Source of the DNA: Denitrificimonas halotolerans
Lineage (GTDB): Bacteria; Pseudomonadota; Gammaproteobacteria; Pseudomonadales; Pseudomonadaceae
Reading direction: 5' to 3'
Assembly: GCF_034259425.1 (NCBI RefSeq)
Contig: NZ_JAXIVU010000019.1
Coordinates: forward strand, 1 to 44,357
Length of the DNA stretch: 44,357 bases
In this document: positions 19,434-30,800 of the stretch, piece after piece
Layout of the letters: each line of letters starts with the position of its first letter
How positions within the stretch are numbered: the stretch's first letter is position 1
Position numbers and translations under genes: made by a program
The notes under the pieces: model-generated
The model's database searches: none
Told to the model about the DNA's origin: nothing
What the model saw: only the letters and a program-made list of their open reading frames with translations

Positions 19434-19640
19434 GCAACCTAAAATTTCTCTTTTTGCAACGCACTCATCTAAAATAACTGGCTCACTTCTCTATTGGCTA
19501 ACAACTCCCTCTCTCAACGTCAGCCTCAAACCGACCTTAAACGCCCTTAAAGTTCCGCTCTCGCTTTTCTACAAAAGCGTCTACAGGCTTCCGTATGATC
19601 TTGAATATGATGCGCTAGAGATTAGTAAGCAGAAAATTAC

Positions 19641-19672
19641 TCAAGTTGTCTGCCTATCAAGTTGTCTGCCTA
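19641..19672. repeat. 16-base perfect tandem duplication
   Basis: TCAAGTTGTCTGCCTA occurs twice with no spacer (19641-19656 and 19657-19672), about 290-320 bases upstream of pelA and about 85 bases beyond the exporter stop. Confidence 0.9.
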
Positions 19673-19755
19673 TACTGTTCAGAAATATACCAATGGTGCA
19701 GGTAAGGCCTAAGGGCTGCATAGTCAAACAGAGCAACGTATTACAGTTGAGTATG

Positions 19756-21228
19756 TCACGGTATGCCAACGTCACTGCTTCGGCTTTTGCGATCACGCAA
19801 GTCTATACAAGCAACAACTAAGGCAAATAAAACAACTAAAGAGACCGTGAGCAATCCCACACTCACTGCAATGGGCCAAGATGTATAAGGCAGCACTGTA
19901 AATACTAGCGCGGTAATCACAGCAATCCCCACCGAAGTACCAATACGTTGACCCGTTTGCACAATAGCCCCTGAACTACCAGCATAAGCCAAAGGCACCT
20001 CTGCAAGGGTTAATGTTTGATTTGGACTGATTACAGCACCCTGGCCAAGACCAAAGAAGGCTAAAGAGAACAACAACCACCAAATATTTAAGCCCATATA
20101 TTCATTTAGCAACACCACTGCAACTGTGGCCAGCACCCCAAAAATAGCCAATGCTAACCCTCCAATCACCACTTTACGGCCATAGTAATTAACCCTTTTT
20201 CCAGCCCAGTTTGCCGAATAAGCTGATAGCAAAGCTGAAGGAATACCAACCATGCCCGCCTCAAAAGCTGAAAAACCTAACCCCAACTGCACATATAAAG
20301 GAATCAAAACCCAAACACTGGTCATTCCTAAAAAATACAACAGCATTAAAATGCTGCCGTTACGGTAACTGGCTGTGGAAAAAATCTTTAAATCCACCAT
20401 CGGACTATAGCCTCGTCCGGTATACCAACGTTCCCAGCGTGCCCATAGATAAAACAAAAGCAAACCCGCAGGAAGCAATAGCCACATCCACGCCGAAGGA
20501 TGTGTTTCAACAAAAGGATAAAGCACCGCTAAGACTGCCAACCCGAGTAGCACAGCACCAACCGGATCTAATGAGTTTAAACCTTGATCTTCTTTAGCCT
20601 TAGGTTTATGTATTAATGGACGAGGAAACCACAACAAGGCGAGCACAATTGTTAACACCCCTACAGGCACATTAATCAAAAAGGTCAAACGCCAACCTAT
20701 CTCTAACCCACCCAACTGAATCAGCAAACCACCTATGACAGGACCGATAGCCACTGATACGCCTACGGTGGTACCAAAAAAACCAAAAGCCCGCCCTCGC
20801 TCTGGGCCGCTGAAATAATTCTGGATCATCCCCACTGCTTGTGGGTTCATAAATCCAGAACCTACACCTTGGACAAAGCGCGCACCATTGAGCCATTGAG
20901 CATCTGGCGCTAAACCAGCAGCAACTGATGCCATAGTAAAGATCACAACCCCAAGGATAAAAATCCCCCCACGCCCCATTAAATCCCCTGCACGCCCTGC
21001 ACTAACCAATACCACACCAAAGGTCAGTGCATAGCCCGATAACACCCACTGAATATCAGAGCGAGTTGCGTCCAAAGCGTCTTGAATTGAAGCCAAGGCC
21101 ACATTAACCACACTGACACTCATCAGAGACATAAAAATCGCCATCAACAAGACAGCCAAAACCTTCCAACGCACTGGATCACTGCTTGGATCAAAGGTGT
21201 TTCGGTGCTTTGCTGCTGGTTGCGTCAT
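19756..21228 (-). CDS. DHA2-family MFS drug/solute exporter
   Basis: A 490-residue transporter with about 14 hydrophobic helices. The first-helix motif 'SLMSVSVVNVALASIQ' and the loop 2-3 motif 'GRAGDLMGRGGIFILGV' belong to the DHA2 (EmrB/QacA) branch, as does 'WRLTFLINVPVGVLTI'. These proteins export drugs or small molecules by proton antiport. The start at 21226-21228 (MTQPAAKHRN) follows AGGAG; a longer in-frame start at 21285 lacks one. There is no adjacent adaptor (EmrA) or TetR regulator, so the substrate is open. Confidence 0.88.
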   Translation of the reverse strand: MTQPAAKHRNTFDPSSDPVRWKVLAVLLMAIFMSLMSVSVVNVALASIQDALDATRSDIQWVLSGYALTFGVVLVSAGRAGDLMGRGGIFILGVVIFTMASVAAGLAPDAQWLNGARFVQGVGSGFMNPQAVGMIQNYFSGPERGRAFGFFGTTVGVSVAIGPVIGGLLIQLGGLEIGWRLTFLINVPVGVLTIVLALLWFPRPLIHKPKAKEDQGLNSLDPVGAVLLGLAVLAVLYPFVETHPSAWMWLLLPAGLLLFYLWARWERWYTGRGYSPMVDLKIFSTASYRNGSILMLLYFLGMTSVWVLIPLYVQLGLGFSAFEAGMVGIPSALLSAYSANWAGKRVNYYGRKVVIGGLALAIFGVLATVAVVLLNEYMGLNIWWLLFSLAFFGLGQGAVISPNQTLTLAEVPLAYAGSSGAIVQTGQRIGTSVGIAVITALVFTVLPYTSWPIAVSVGLLTVSLVVLFALVVACIDLRDRKSRSSDVGIP

Positions 21229-21622
21229 ACAAACTCCTAAAAATAAGACTTCTTCAGTGCGCTCATTGCAATATTTAAACACCACTCAGCATATTAAGGG
21301 CACTCAACTACAGGGTTACGACTACACAGATTAAAATCCTACTTAAAATTGCAGTCTTCATTATGCGTACGGTCAAATCAAACCAACAGACACAGTACAA
21401 CACCCTACCGCACCTGATTTACATAAAGACAACCCACCGAACTTATAAAGCGAACTTTTCTCCTGAAGCTAAACGCTGAACACGTTAAAATAACACTCAT
21501 GTACACCCCTACAATCACCAAGCACAGTAACGCTTGCTACAAACGACTGTGGCAATGAGCGGCATTTTGATACAACAAGCCCAAGTCGTACTCTATCCAC
21601 TCCCACAACCAAGAGATTACAG
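21229..21622. other. Divergent intergenic region between MFS exporter and yedE
   Basis: About 390 bases with genes pointing away on both sides, so it should contain two promoters. It is fairly AT-rich around 21270-21360. I see no strong promoter, riboswitch fold or coding sequence that I can defend. Confidence 0.4.
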
Positions 21623-22822
21623 ATGAACCCAGTGACCACCACTAGTATGTTTCAACGCCATTGGAATCCCTACCTCGTACTTATCCTTGCCGGTATACTC
21701 AGTGCGGGATATTTTGGCCTCACTTCGACCGTTTGGGCAGTAACCGGTGAGTTTACGCGCTTAGGCGGTGAGATTCTCGAGTTGTTTGGTGTGGATGTAT
21801 CCGGTTGGCAATACTACCAAATGGTTAAACTTGATGGTGACACCTTAACTCGTGCCGATGGTTGGATTGTGTGGGGTATGTTTACCGGTGCACTACTGAT
21901 GGTGTTGCTCAGTAATAGCTTTAAAATCCGCTTACCCCAACAAAAGCGCCGCTATCTACAAGGTTTTTTCGGTGGCATTGTTGCCGGTTTTGGTGCGCGC
22001 CTAGCCTTAGGCTGCAACCTAGCAGCCTTCTTTACCGGTGTACCACAGTTTTCCTTTCACTCATGGATTTTTATTATTGCCACAGGTATTGGCACCTATT
22101 TTGGCGCGAAACTGAGTCAAACACGCTGGTGGAAAGGCCGCCCAACCTTAACCCGCGGTACTGTAAAACCATCCAAAATTAACAATCGAGTAATTCAACC
22201 CTACCTCGGGGTGGCATTGGCTCTAACCTATGCCAGCTTACTGCTATATTTCTTTACTACTGGTAAAAGTTTGCTGGGCTTAGGTGCCCTGTTTGGCCTG
22301 TGTTTCGGTATTTTAATTGAACGCGGACAAATCTGCTTTACCGCTGCTTTCCGTGATTTATTCTTAGTAGGTCGCAGCTTAATGAGTAAAGCTATTATTC
22401 TTGGCATGGCGGCCAGCTCGATCTTAACCTTAGCCATGATCACCCTGTATGACCTGACACCAATCACCCAAGTGGCAGCCTTGAGCACTTTGGTTGGAGG
22501 GGTATTATTCGGCTTTGGCATTGTACTGGCCTCAGGTTGTGAAACAGGAATGATGTATCGTCTAATGGAAGGCCAGGTGCTATTTTTACCTGTATTTGCT
22601 GGTAATGTAATTGGTGCAACCTTCTTAGCTTATGCTTGGGACCACCTGGGCATCTACAATGTATTGGTCGCTAGCGGGAAAAAAATCAACTTGATCAATA
22701 GCATCGGCCCCGTTGGTGCAATCATTAGCACTTTAACAATGTTGGCTGTGCTCTATGGCTTAACGCTATATCGTGAAAAAAATTACCATCGACACATCCT
22801 ATTAAAACGAGCAGCGAAATAA
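21623..22822 (+). CDS. yedE: YedE-type membrane transporter (YeeE/YedE family, sulfur/selenium uptake)
   Basis: A 399-residue protein with about 10 or more membrane segments, very similar in layout and length to E. coli YedE (401): 'YFGLTSTVWAVTGEFTRLGG', 'GFGARLALGCNLAAFFTG', 'LIERGQICFTAAFRDLF', 'FGFGIVLASGCETGMMYR'. The cysteines in GCN, QICF and GCET correspond to those that line the thiosulfate path in the related transporter YeeE (TsuA). YedE itself is usually linked to selenium metabolism, so the substrate is a reduced sulfur or selenium species. The partner yedF follows after one base. Start by position and match to the family N-terminus. Confidence 0.93.
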   Translation: MNPVTTTSMFQRHWNPYLVLILAGILSAGYFGLTSTVWAVTGEFTRLGGEILELFGVDVSGWQYYQMVKLDGDTLTRADGWIVWGMFTGALLMVLLSNSFKIRLPQQKRRYLQGFFGGIVAGFGARLALGCNLAAFFTGVPQFSFHSWIFIIATGIGTYFGAKLSQTRWWKGRPTLTRGTVKPSKINNRVIQPYLGVALALTYASLLLYFFTTGKSLLGLGALFGLCFGILIERGQICFTAAFRDLFLVGRSLMSKAIILGMAASSILTLAMITLYDLTPITQVAALSTLVGGVLFGFGIVLASGCETGMMYRLMEGQVLFLPVFAGNVIGATFLAYAWDHLGIYNVLVASGKKINLINSIGPVGAIISTLTMLAVLYGLTLYREKNYHRHILLKRAAK

Positions 22823-22823
22823 T

Positions 22824-23063
22824 ATGGAAAAGAAAAAAGAAGCAGACTTCACTCTAGATCTTCGTGGCGAGTCCTGCCCCTACCCTGTCATTTACACCTT
22901 AGAAGCTCTAGAGAGCATGAACAAAGGCGAGCTCTTACAAGTGATCACCGACTGCCCTGGTTCCTTCCGTAACGTACCCGAAGAAGCTAAAGCTCACGGT
23001 TACACCTTCGCTCAAGAACCAGTAAAAAATGGACAAGAATATTTGTTTTATATCTATGCTTAA
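22824..23063 (+). CDS. yedF: YedF, TusA-like small sulfur/selenium carrier
   Basis: A 79-residue TusA/SirA-fold protein. The active-site motif GESCPYP places the sulfur-carrying cysteine at 18. The family pattern continues (YTLEALESMNKGELLQVITDCPGSFRNVPEEAKAHGYTF), closer to E. coli YedF than to YeeD. It probably accepts the atom delivered by YedE on the cytoplasmic side and hands it on as a persulfide or selenosulfide. It sits one base after yedE and is surely co-transcribed. Confidence 0.94.
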   Translation: MEKKKEADFTLDLRGESCPYPVIYTLEALESMNKGELLQVITDCPGSFRNVPEEAKAHGYTFAQEPVKNGQEYLFYIYA

Positions 23064-23089
23064 GTGCAATAAAGATACGGCTCAACGCT

Positions 23090-23251
23090 TCATGAACTAA
23101 CCACCACTTTATAGTGAAGCGCAATGCGATCAAAAATCTCTTTTGCCCTGCTCGATACAGCAGCATCAAATACCTTTCTGCGGTACTTGCTGACAAGTAT
23201 CAAGTGATAATTGAGCAAAAAGACTAAATGCACATTTGTATCTAAAAGTAT
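23090..23251 (-). pseudogene. Remnant of an IS200/IS605-type TnpA transposase
   Basis: The minus strand from about 23251 reads ILLDTNVHLVFLLNYHLI, then LVSKYRRKVFDAAVSSRAKE, then IFDRIALHYKVVVSS before a stop at 23090-23092. This is the N-terminal 50 or so residues of the small single-strand transposases of the IS200 family (xxLDTNxHxVFLxxYHLVLVxKYRRKVF). The HUH catalytic motif and the active Tyr, which lie downstream in the family, are missing, and no start codon is apparent. It is a decayed fragment wedged between yedF and the adhesin terminator. Confidence 0.75.
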
Positions 23252-23332
23252 TTATTTTCAGACCTCTTTAGACTGAGCTTTGTTTTCTCATACAAACACT
23301 TAAGAGGTGGGGGGATTCTGCTAGGTAATTGT

Positions 23333-23374
23333 TAAAAAATAAAAAACCCTTTGCAGATTACTCTGCAAAGGGTT
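23333..23374 (-). terminator. Intrinsic terminator of the first adhesin gene
   Basis: A 12-base-pair stem, AACCCTTTGCAG (23345-23356) with CTGCAAAGGGTT (23363-23374), has a 6-base loop. On the minus strand it is followed by TTTTTTATTTTTT. It lies about 25 bases beyond the adhesin stop codon. Confidence 0.9.
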
Positions 23375-26089
23375 GATTTACACTAAAGAAGCAATGTGAT
23401 TAATATATAATTTGCTCGTTATTCAACAAATCATCCAAAGTTTTCGACTCCGCCTGTTCTGTTAATACCAGCAGTTCTTCAAAGCCGAATCCATCGGCTG
23501 CACCGTCGCGGTCAATACTTAGTGTGAGTGTTTCCTCTTCTACATTATGCTCCAACTTCAAGAACTCATTCAGATCAATCTCTTCCGAACCCTTCAGTAG
23601 TAGGTCAGAAATATCGATCACATCAGCATTGTCGCCCGTACCAAAATGAAAGTCGGTCCAAGTATCAACACCGTTGCCTCCGGTGGCGTCATCCTCATCG
23701 AGCAAGTCGAAGTTTAAGGTGTCTGAGCCTAAACCACCCTTAAAGGTGTCATTGCCCGCCGTGCTCGTGATGACATCGTCATACTTGGAGGCAGTGATGT
23801 CCACGGCCACGTTAATTTCTAACGTGGCCGTTTCTTTAATACCTGTTACCGAGGTGGTCTCATAGGCAAAGATCTCTATCCCGTAGGCTTCACCGCTCGG
23901 TGTATAGCTATAGGTGCCATTTTTCTGAACAGTCAAAGTTCCGTAGAGCCCTTCAACCTCTATGCTGTCAGCGCCCTTGTTTGGGGCACTGACAAAGACT
24001 GTTTTATTACCGATTTTCAGTTCAGCAACATTATGACTACCAGCATCATTTTCTAACAATACGCCCATGACAGGGTTAATTGCCGTTGGGGTGTACTCGT
24101 CAAAATGGAATGACTGAGTCTCGAACAACACACTATTGGTTAGCATGTGACCACCTCCCTTGACTCGTTCGATTGTGACTGTGTACTCACCTGGGGCTAA
24201 GCTTGGAATAGCGACATCCAATGCACCATAGTTAGCAACTAAATCACCATTGTTGACAGCTTGACCTGAAGCAACAACCTGACCTGTTTCATTATTCGTA
24301 ATGGTATAAGCCAGCTGCGTACCGATAGTTGTTTTATCCGCTTTTAAGATTGCTGATGTCAATGTATTCTCATCAACTGTGAATACTTTAGAAATCTCTG
24401 TCGTTGCTCCCGGTACACCATCAATAACCTTTTCAGTGGTTTCTAGGTTTTTCATTGCAACGCTCACATCATTGAAATCATCAATGGCAGTATGAGTGCC
24501 AATTTTGATGTTTAGCGTTTCAATAGTGGTGTTGCAGTTAGCATCTTCGGTTACTAACCGGAAGGAGTCGACCTTGCCATAAGGTGGCTCCCAGCCAGTC
24601 ATATCATTAGGTTTAGTAACACTGTAGGTGTAAGTACCATCGCTATGGATAGTTAAAACACCGTATTCCCCTTGAACAGTAGTAGCTGTGCCTGCCTCTA
24701 TAGGCTCGTCATTCACTTTCAGTAATACAACATCTGCTTCTTCTGTTGCATCACCAGTGACCTCACCCAAAAACTTGGAAGGGATGTTGTAATCGTAGAT
24801 TGTATCGTGCGTCACAGAAAGAGTGCTGCCTCCAACAAGTCCTGCTGCACTTTTTCCCTGAAGCATTGCAACGTAAGTTCCAATGGTGAACTCTAGGGTT
24901 GCTTCACCCTTTGGCATTACGGCACCACCAATCCCAAGTATATCCAAAGGTATCTCGAACCATTTTACCTCTTTGTGCACTTCTTCTAACTGGCCAGTTT
25001 GCTCATTCAATTTGAAAATTACTAAATCAAATGAGGTTGCCAAACTTAAAAGGCTTCCTCCCTCACCTTGGAAGCTCAGTTTCCTTACCTGTCCTTCATC
25101 TACGGTGAAGTTCATGGTGCCTTCTGCACCAATTAAGTCTGCACTCAATACAGGTCCTAGCAAACCTAAGTCTAAGACTCCAAAGGCTCCTGCATTCTCA
25201 ATCTCAGATTCATCTGTATCTAAAGTGACAGTCGGCTCAATATCAACTACGACAGTTGAATCCAACTGTAACTGCTGATCATCAGGGGTAATGTTCAGCT
25301 TAATAGTTAGATCTGCAGAAGCAGTATTTCCGGCTGGCGAAGTTACCTCGTAAGAAAAGACATCTTCACTACCGTAAGGGCCATGGAAATCTTCATTAAC
25401 CTCATACGTATAATCACCATTGGCTTCAATTATTAATTTGCCGTGTTCACCTGTAATAACTGTTTTAGCATTACTAGATATGGCAATCCCATTAATGGAG
25501 GTTACTGTAGTGCCTTCCGGTAACTCATCATAACCAAACTGCGGATCATTATCAGTTAAGACATTTCCTGTGGTAGTACCATTGACAGATTCTGCATCAG
25601 CGTAATCTGAGATAATATCTTTAGTAAACTTTAAACTAAAGCCTGTAACTGCTTGGACGCCATAACCACCTGCCATAACAAACATCCACTGCCCCTCACC
25701 TAAGCTGAAGTCAGTCTCTTTAGACATACCGCCAAGAAGCGCTGCAACAACCCAGTTTTCCTTAACTGTGTGTTGTTCCCATTCATTGGTAGATTCATTC
25801 AGCTTGTAGAGGTATAGATCCATGGTGCCACCAAGTTGTATACCACCGGATTGGCCGTAGACAGTAATGTCACGAACCTCATCCTTGCCCACTTCCAGTT
25901 GTACAGCTTTACCCTGGAGCTCATTAAGAACACCTGCTCCTAAAACAGGACCTAACCCAGCGCTCACTACAGTAAAGCCGGTTTTGTCCAGATCACTGGG
26001 TTTAGGGTTTTCTGTCTTAGTTGGCTCAACATCTAGTACTAAATCAACAGAGTTGTTTGCTGCGGCAAGGGTCTCATCAACCACACTCA

Positions 26090-26910
26090 CCCAACCATTT
26101 AAGATGCCGTCACCACTAGTGTTGCCGGCAACGTCGGTTTGACGCGCCAGCACCTCACCATCGGCGTACTCGCCTTCTTCTAATTCAAAGCTGGTACCTG
26201 TACCTTCGTTCCACGTGGTGCCACCGTCGGTGGAGTACTGCCATGTAGCACCTTCTTCAAGGCCGCTTACATTAACTGTGCCATCTTTGGTAATGCCGTC
26301 ACCTGGAATACAGGTGTCGTCGGCTAATTCTAGCGTCAGTGGCGCTGGTGGGGTGATATCTACTTCCACCACTCCTAAACTGCCATTACCACTAGTTATT
26401 CCAGCTTCACTTGTCTGACGAACCCGCACGTCACCATCAGCATATTCGCCTTCTGGTAACTCAAAGCGGGTACCTGTGCCGGTGGTCCAATTTTGGCCGC
26501 CATCGGTGGAGTATTCCCAGGTTACATCAGTTTCAAGACCGCCCACGTTAACGGTGCCATTACTGGTAATACCGTCAGTAGCATCGCTACCGGTGTCTTC
26601 ATCTAACTCAAGAGTCGGCGCGTCTGGTGCGGTGGTATCAATAGTCACTGCACCCAATTCACCGTTACCACTGGTGTTACCCGCAGCGTCGGTTTGACGT
26701 ACCACCACATCACCAGCGGCGTACTCGCCTTCTGGCAATTCAAAGCTGGTACCTGTGCCTTCGGTCCAGTTTTGGCCACCGTCGGTGGAGTATTCCCAGG
26801 TTGCATCAGCTTCAAGACCGCCCACGTTAACGGTGCCATTACTGGTAATACCGTCAGTAGCATCGCTACCGGTGTCTTCGGCCAACTCAAGAGTCGGTGC
26901 ATCTGGCGCT
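26090..26910 (-). repeat. Array of 279-base Ig-module repeats (three copies)
   Basis: The marker GGTGGAGTA recurs near 26229, 26506 and 26785, about 279 bases apart. Each unit encodes a module with the core ATW(E/Q)YSTDGG. The two left-hand units, nearest the 3' end of the gene, are more diverged; the third is nearly identical to copies at 27290-27810. Confidence 0.85.
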
Positions 26911-27289
26911 AGGGTGTCAATGGTAAACGTGACTTCATTGGAATTCGCCGAGCTGTTGCCCGCCTCATCGGTGATCACGGCAACGGTGATTGCTGCACCT
27001 TCAGCAAAAGCTGCATCCAGTGTCATTTCAACCTGACCAGCGCTGACTTCAGCACCGGTGACGATGTGTTCGAATGTATGTGCTGTGCCTTCACTGTCGG
27101 TCAAGGTCACGGTGACAGTATCACCTTCTTCTGTACCAGCAGTCAGAGTGACAACCGCTTGGATTCCATCACTGATTTCATCGGCATTGATGTAGTTATC
27201 GTCCGCCTCAGCAATGGCTAAGACCGGTTCATCGTTACCGTCATCACCACCCGGACTGGTGGTATCAACGGTCACTCCATCCAACGCAC

Positions 27290-27810
27290 CGTTATCACTG
27301 GTGTTGCCCGCAGCGTCGGTTTGACGTGCCAGCACATCACCAGCGGCGTACTCGCCTTCTGGCAATTCAAAGCTGGTACCTGTGCCTTCGGTCCAGTTTT
27401 GGCCACCGTCGGTGGAGTATTCCCAGGTTGCATCAGCTTCAAGACCGCCCACGTTAACGGTGCCATTACTGGTAATACCGTCACTAGCATCGCTACCAGT
27501 GTCTTCGGCCAACTCTAGGGTTGGCGCGTCTGGTGCGGTGGTATCAATAGTCACTGCACCTAATTCACCGTTATTACTGGTGTTACCCGCAGCGTCGGTT
27601 TGACGTGCCAGCACATCACCAGCGGCGTACTCGCCTTCTGGCAATTCAAAGCTGGTACCTGTGCCTTCGGTCCAGTTTTGGCCACCGTCGGTGGAGTATT
27701 CCCAGGTTGCATCAGCTTCAAGACCGCCCACGTTAACGGTGCCATTGCTGGTAATACCGTCACTAGCATCGCTACCGGTGTCTTCAGCCAACTCAAGAGT
27801 CGGCGCATCT
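27290..27810 (-). repeat. Two near-identical 279-base Ig-module repeats
   Basis: Two consecutive units encode modules that differ at very few positions (TLELAEDTGSDASDGITSNG … ATWEYSTDGGQNWTEGTG). Flanking blocks at 26890-27260 and 27800-28165, encoding 'AIAEADDNYI … EVTFTIDTLAPDAP', are also near copies of each other, so a composite unit of about 900 bases appears to have been duplicated. Confidence 0.85.
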
Positions 27811-30800
27811 GGCGCTAGGGTATCAATGGTAAACGTGACTTCATTGGAGTTCGCCGAGCTGTTGCCCGCCTCGTCGGTGATCACGGCAACGGTGCTTGCT
27901 GCACCTTCAGCGAAGGAACCAGTTAGAGTCATTTCAACCTGACCGCCAGTCGTTTCGGCACCGGTGACAGTGTGCGTGAACTCATGCGTATCACCAGCAC
28001 TGTCGGTCAGGGTCACGGTGACCGTGTCACCTTCTTCTGTACCAGCAGTCAGAGTGACAACCGCTTGAATGCCATCACTGATTTCATCGGCACTGATGTA
28101 GTTATCGTCTGCCTCAGCAATGGCTAAGACTGGTGCATCGCTACCGTCATCACCACCAGGGCTGGTGGTATCAACCGTGGCACTTGCTGTACCTGGCTCA
28201 CTTTCATTACCTGCAACATCCGTAATAGTTACTGAGAGATCAAGGGGATCACCCTCAGCAGGTGCTTGAACTTGAGCAGTAATCTGCTTGGCATCAATGT
28301 CATCTTGGGTCAGAACGATCGGATCATCTAGACCATTAACGGTATCACCCGCTACGGCATCCGCTGGCAGTGTTACGGTGACCGTTACTTTGCCATCAAC
28401 AATCTCATCAGCATTGATGTATGCATCACCATCACCCAGCTCAACCGTCGGTGCGCTCGGTGCGGTGGTATCAACAAGGTAATCTTTGCTTGCTGTCGCT
28501 TCGCCCACATTACCGGCTGTGTCTGTTGCCGCTACTGTCACGTCAACGGTCTGATCCGCATCAGCAACCAGGTCAGAACCGTCAACCATCACGCTGAATG
28601 TACCGTCTGCATTTACAGCTCCAGCGTAGTCTATCTCGTTAACCGTCACGGTGATCGCATCACCTTCGGTGAACTCGCCTGCCACCGTACCGGTGATCGC
28701 AACTTGTTCGTCAGACTCTGCCTTATTGATGGTGTTGTCATCAGTGATGTCGTTAATAACGATCTGAGTGGTGCTGTTATTTGGTGCTTCAGTATCAACC
28801 GTGGCACTTGCGGTACCCGGCTCACTTTCATTACCTGCCGCATCAGTGATGGTCACTGATACATCCAGGTCTGCACCATGCTCTGGCGCAACAACCGTTC
28901 CGACAACGGTGCCGGCCGCGATGTCCGCTTCGGTCAGAACGATCTCTTCGTCCAGACCCTTAACCGTATCACCCGCAACGGCATCCGCTGGCAGTGCTAC
29001 GGTGACTGTTACTTTGCCACCCTCAATCTCATTAGCAGTGATGTATGCATCACCGTTACCGATCACAACGGTTGGCTGACCGGGTGCCTCGGTGTCACCT
29101 GTTTGTGTTGCGTCTGCCGTGTTACCCGCTGGGTCTTTGGCGGTCGCCGTCACATCCTCACTGGTGTCAACCTTGTCTGCAGGAATCGTGGTCGCGCCGG
29201 TGGTTGGGTCAACCGTCACAGCTGAATTGTTTGAACTCCACTCATCTGTCGCAGGATCTTTACTCACAACAACCGTCTGTGAATCACCGTTTTCATCCGT
29301 GTACACAACAGTTACTTCAGTGGTGTCGTCATCAGCAGGGGTCACAACCACATCACCATCAATATTCGTTTCAATGGTTGGGGCGTCAGGGGCAGTGGTA
29401 TCAACTGTTACCGTCGCAGTATCTGTATCCGTGTTACCCGCTGGGTCAGTGGCAGTGACAGTAATGGTGTGCTCACCCTCATTCAGCGTTGGCAAGGTAT
29501 CGTCAGCTAGTGTCCAAGTGCCGTCACCGTTGTTAGTTGCTGGATAATCCACGCCGCCCACTGTTATTACAATGGTTGCATCTTTATCGTTGACCGTACC
29601 CTTCAACTCAGGCGTTTCATCATTGGTCAGCAAGTCATCTAACGTAACCACAGGCGCTGTGGTATCAACCGTTACTGCACCTAATTTACCGTTATCACTG
29701 GTGTTGCCCGCGGCATCCGTTTGACGTACCAACACATCACCATCAGCGTACCGGCCTTCAGGTAACTTGAAGCTAGTACCTGTGCCTTCGGTCCACGTGG
29801 TGCCACCGTCGGTGGAGTATTCCCACGTTGCATCAGCTTCAAGACCGTCTACGTTTACGGTGTTATTGCTAGTAATACCGTCAGTAGCATCACTTCCTGT
29901 ATCTTCGGCAAGTTCTAGAGTCGGCGTAGTAGGTGCAACCGTATCTACAGTAAACTCAACCGCAGCGCTTTGCTCAGAGGTATTACCCGCAGTATCTGTT
30001 ACTGTGGCAACAATGCTGTAGTCGCTATCTTGAGTAATACCAGTGGCATCGTTTGGAATGGTCACATTTGAGCTGCCTGCAGCCGCTTCCTCAGCCGTCA
30101 CAGTATGCTCAATAATTGTCTCATTACCGTCACCATCGGTGATGGTTAGGGTTAACGTATCACCCTCAACCGTGCCTGACGGTAAAGTGATGACCGTTTG
30201 AATACCAGCAGCTTGCGGCGCTGTGTCCGAATTAAGCTCATCATCATTAATAAAGCCATCTTCTGCTTCAACAATGCTAACCACTGGCTGAACCTGAGTC
30301 GCACCCTCACCTTGACCAGGCGCTGTAGTGTCACCCGCTTGAGTGGCATCCGCTATGTTACCCGCATCATCTTTGGCTGTTGCGGTTACATCTTCGCTGG
30401 TATCAACTTGATCGGCTGGAATAGTGATCGCACCCGTTGATGGATCAATGCTGCCGCCTGATGGTAAGTCAGCACTGCTCCAATCACCAGTAGCTGGATC
30501 TTTGGTGGCTGTGATGGTCTGCTCATTACCGTCTTCATCGGTGTAAGTGACAGACACTTCTGTGGTGTCATCCGCAGCCGGCGTTACCGTTAACGCACCA
30601 TCTGTCTGTGTCTTGATAGTCGGAGCATCTGGAGCAGTCGTATCTACAGTAATATTAGTAGTGTCACTCGGCGCTGATGTGTTGCCTGATACATCAGTCA
30701 CTGTGGCAACAATGCTGTAATCGCCATCTTGAGTAACACCAGTGGCATCGTTTGGTATGGTCACTTTTGAGCTGCCTGCAGCCGCTTCCTCAGCCGTCAC

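Larger units (their letters stand above)
19349..19755. other. Intergenic region upstream of pelA
   Basis: About 400 bases between the MFS exporter stop and pelA. It should contain the pel promoter. Two structures stand out, a 7-base inverted repeat close to pelA and a 16-base tandem duplication further upstream, listed separately. I did not find a FleQ-like GTCAATNAATTGAC box or a clear sigma-70 promoter. Confidence 0.5.

Noticed and set aside
22987..23196. Minus-strand open frame of 69 codons overlapping the yedF end
   Set aside because: It overlaps a conserved yedF in another frame, and the real signal in the area is the IS200 remnant in a different frame.
29092..29547. Many plus-strand open frames opposite the adhesin genes, some over 130 codons
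   Set aside because: They repeat with the same period as the Ig modules, are rich in Ser/Val/Pro from reverse reading of Thr/Asp/Gly codons, and have no domain, signal or ribosome site. They are antisense shadows.
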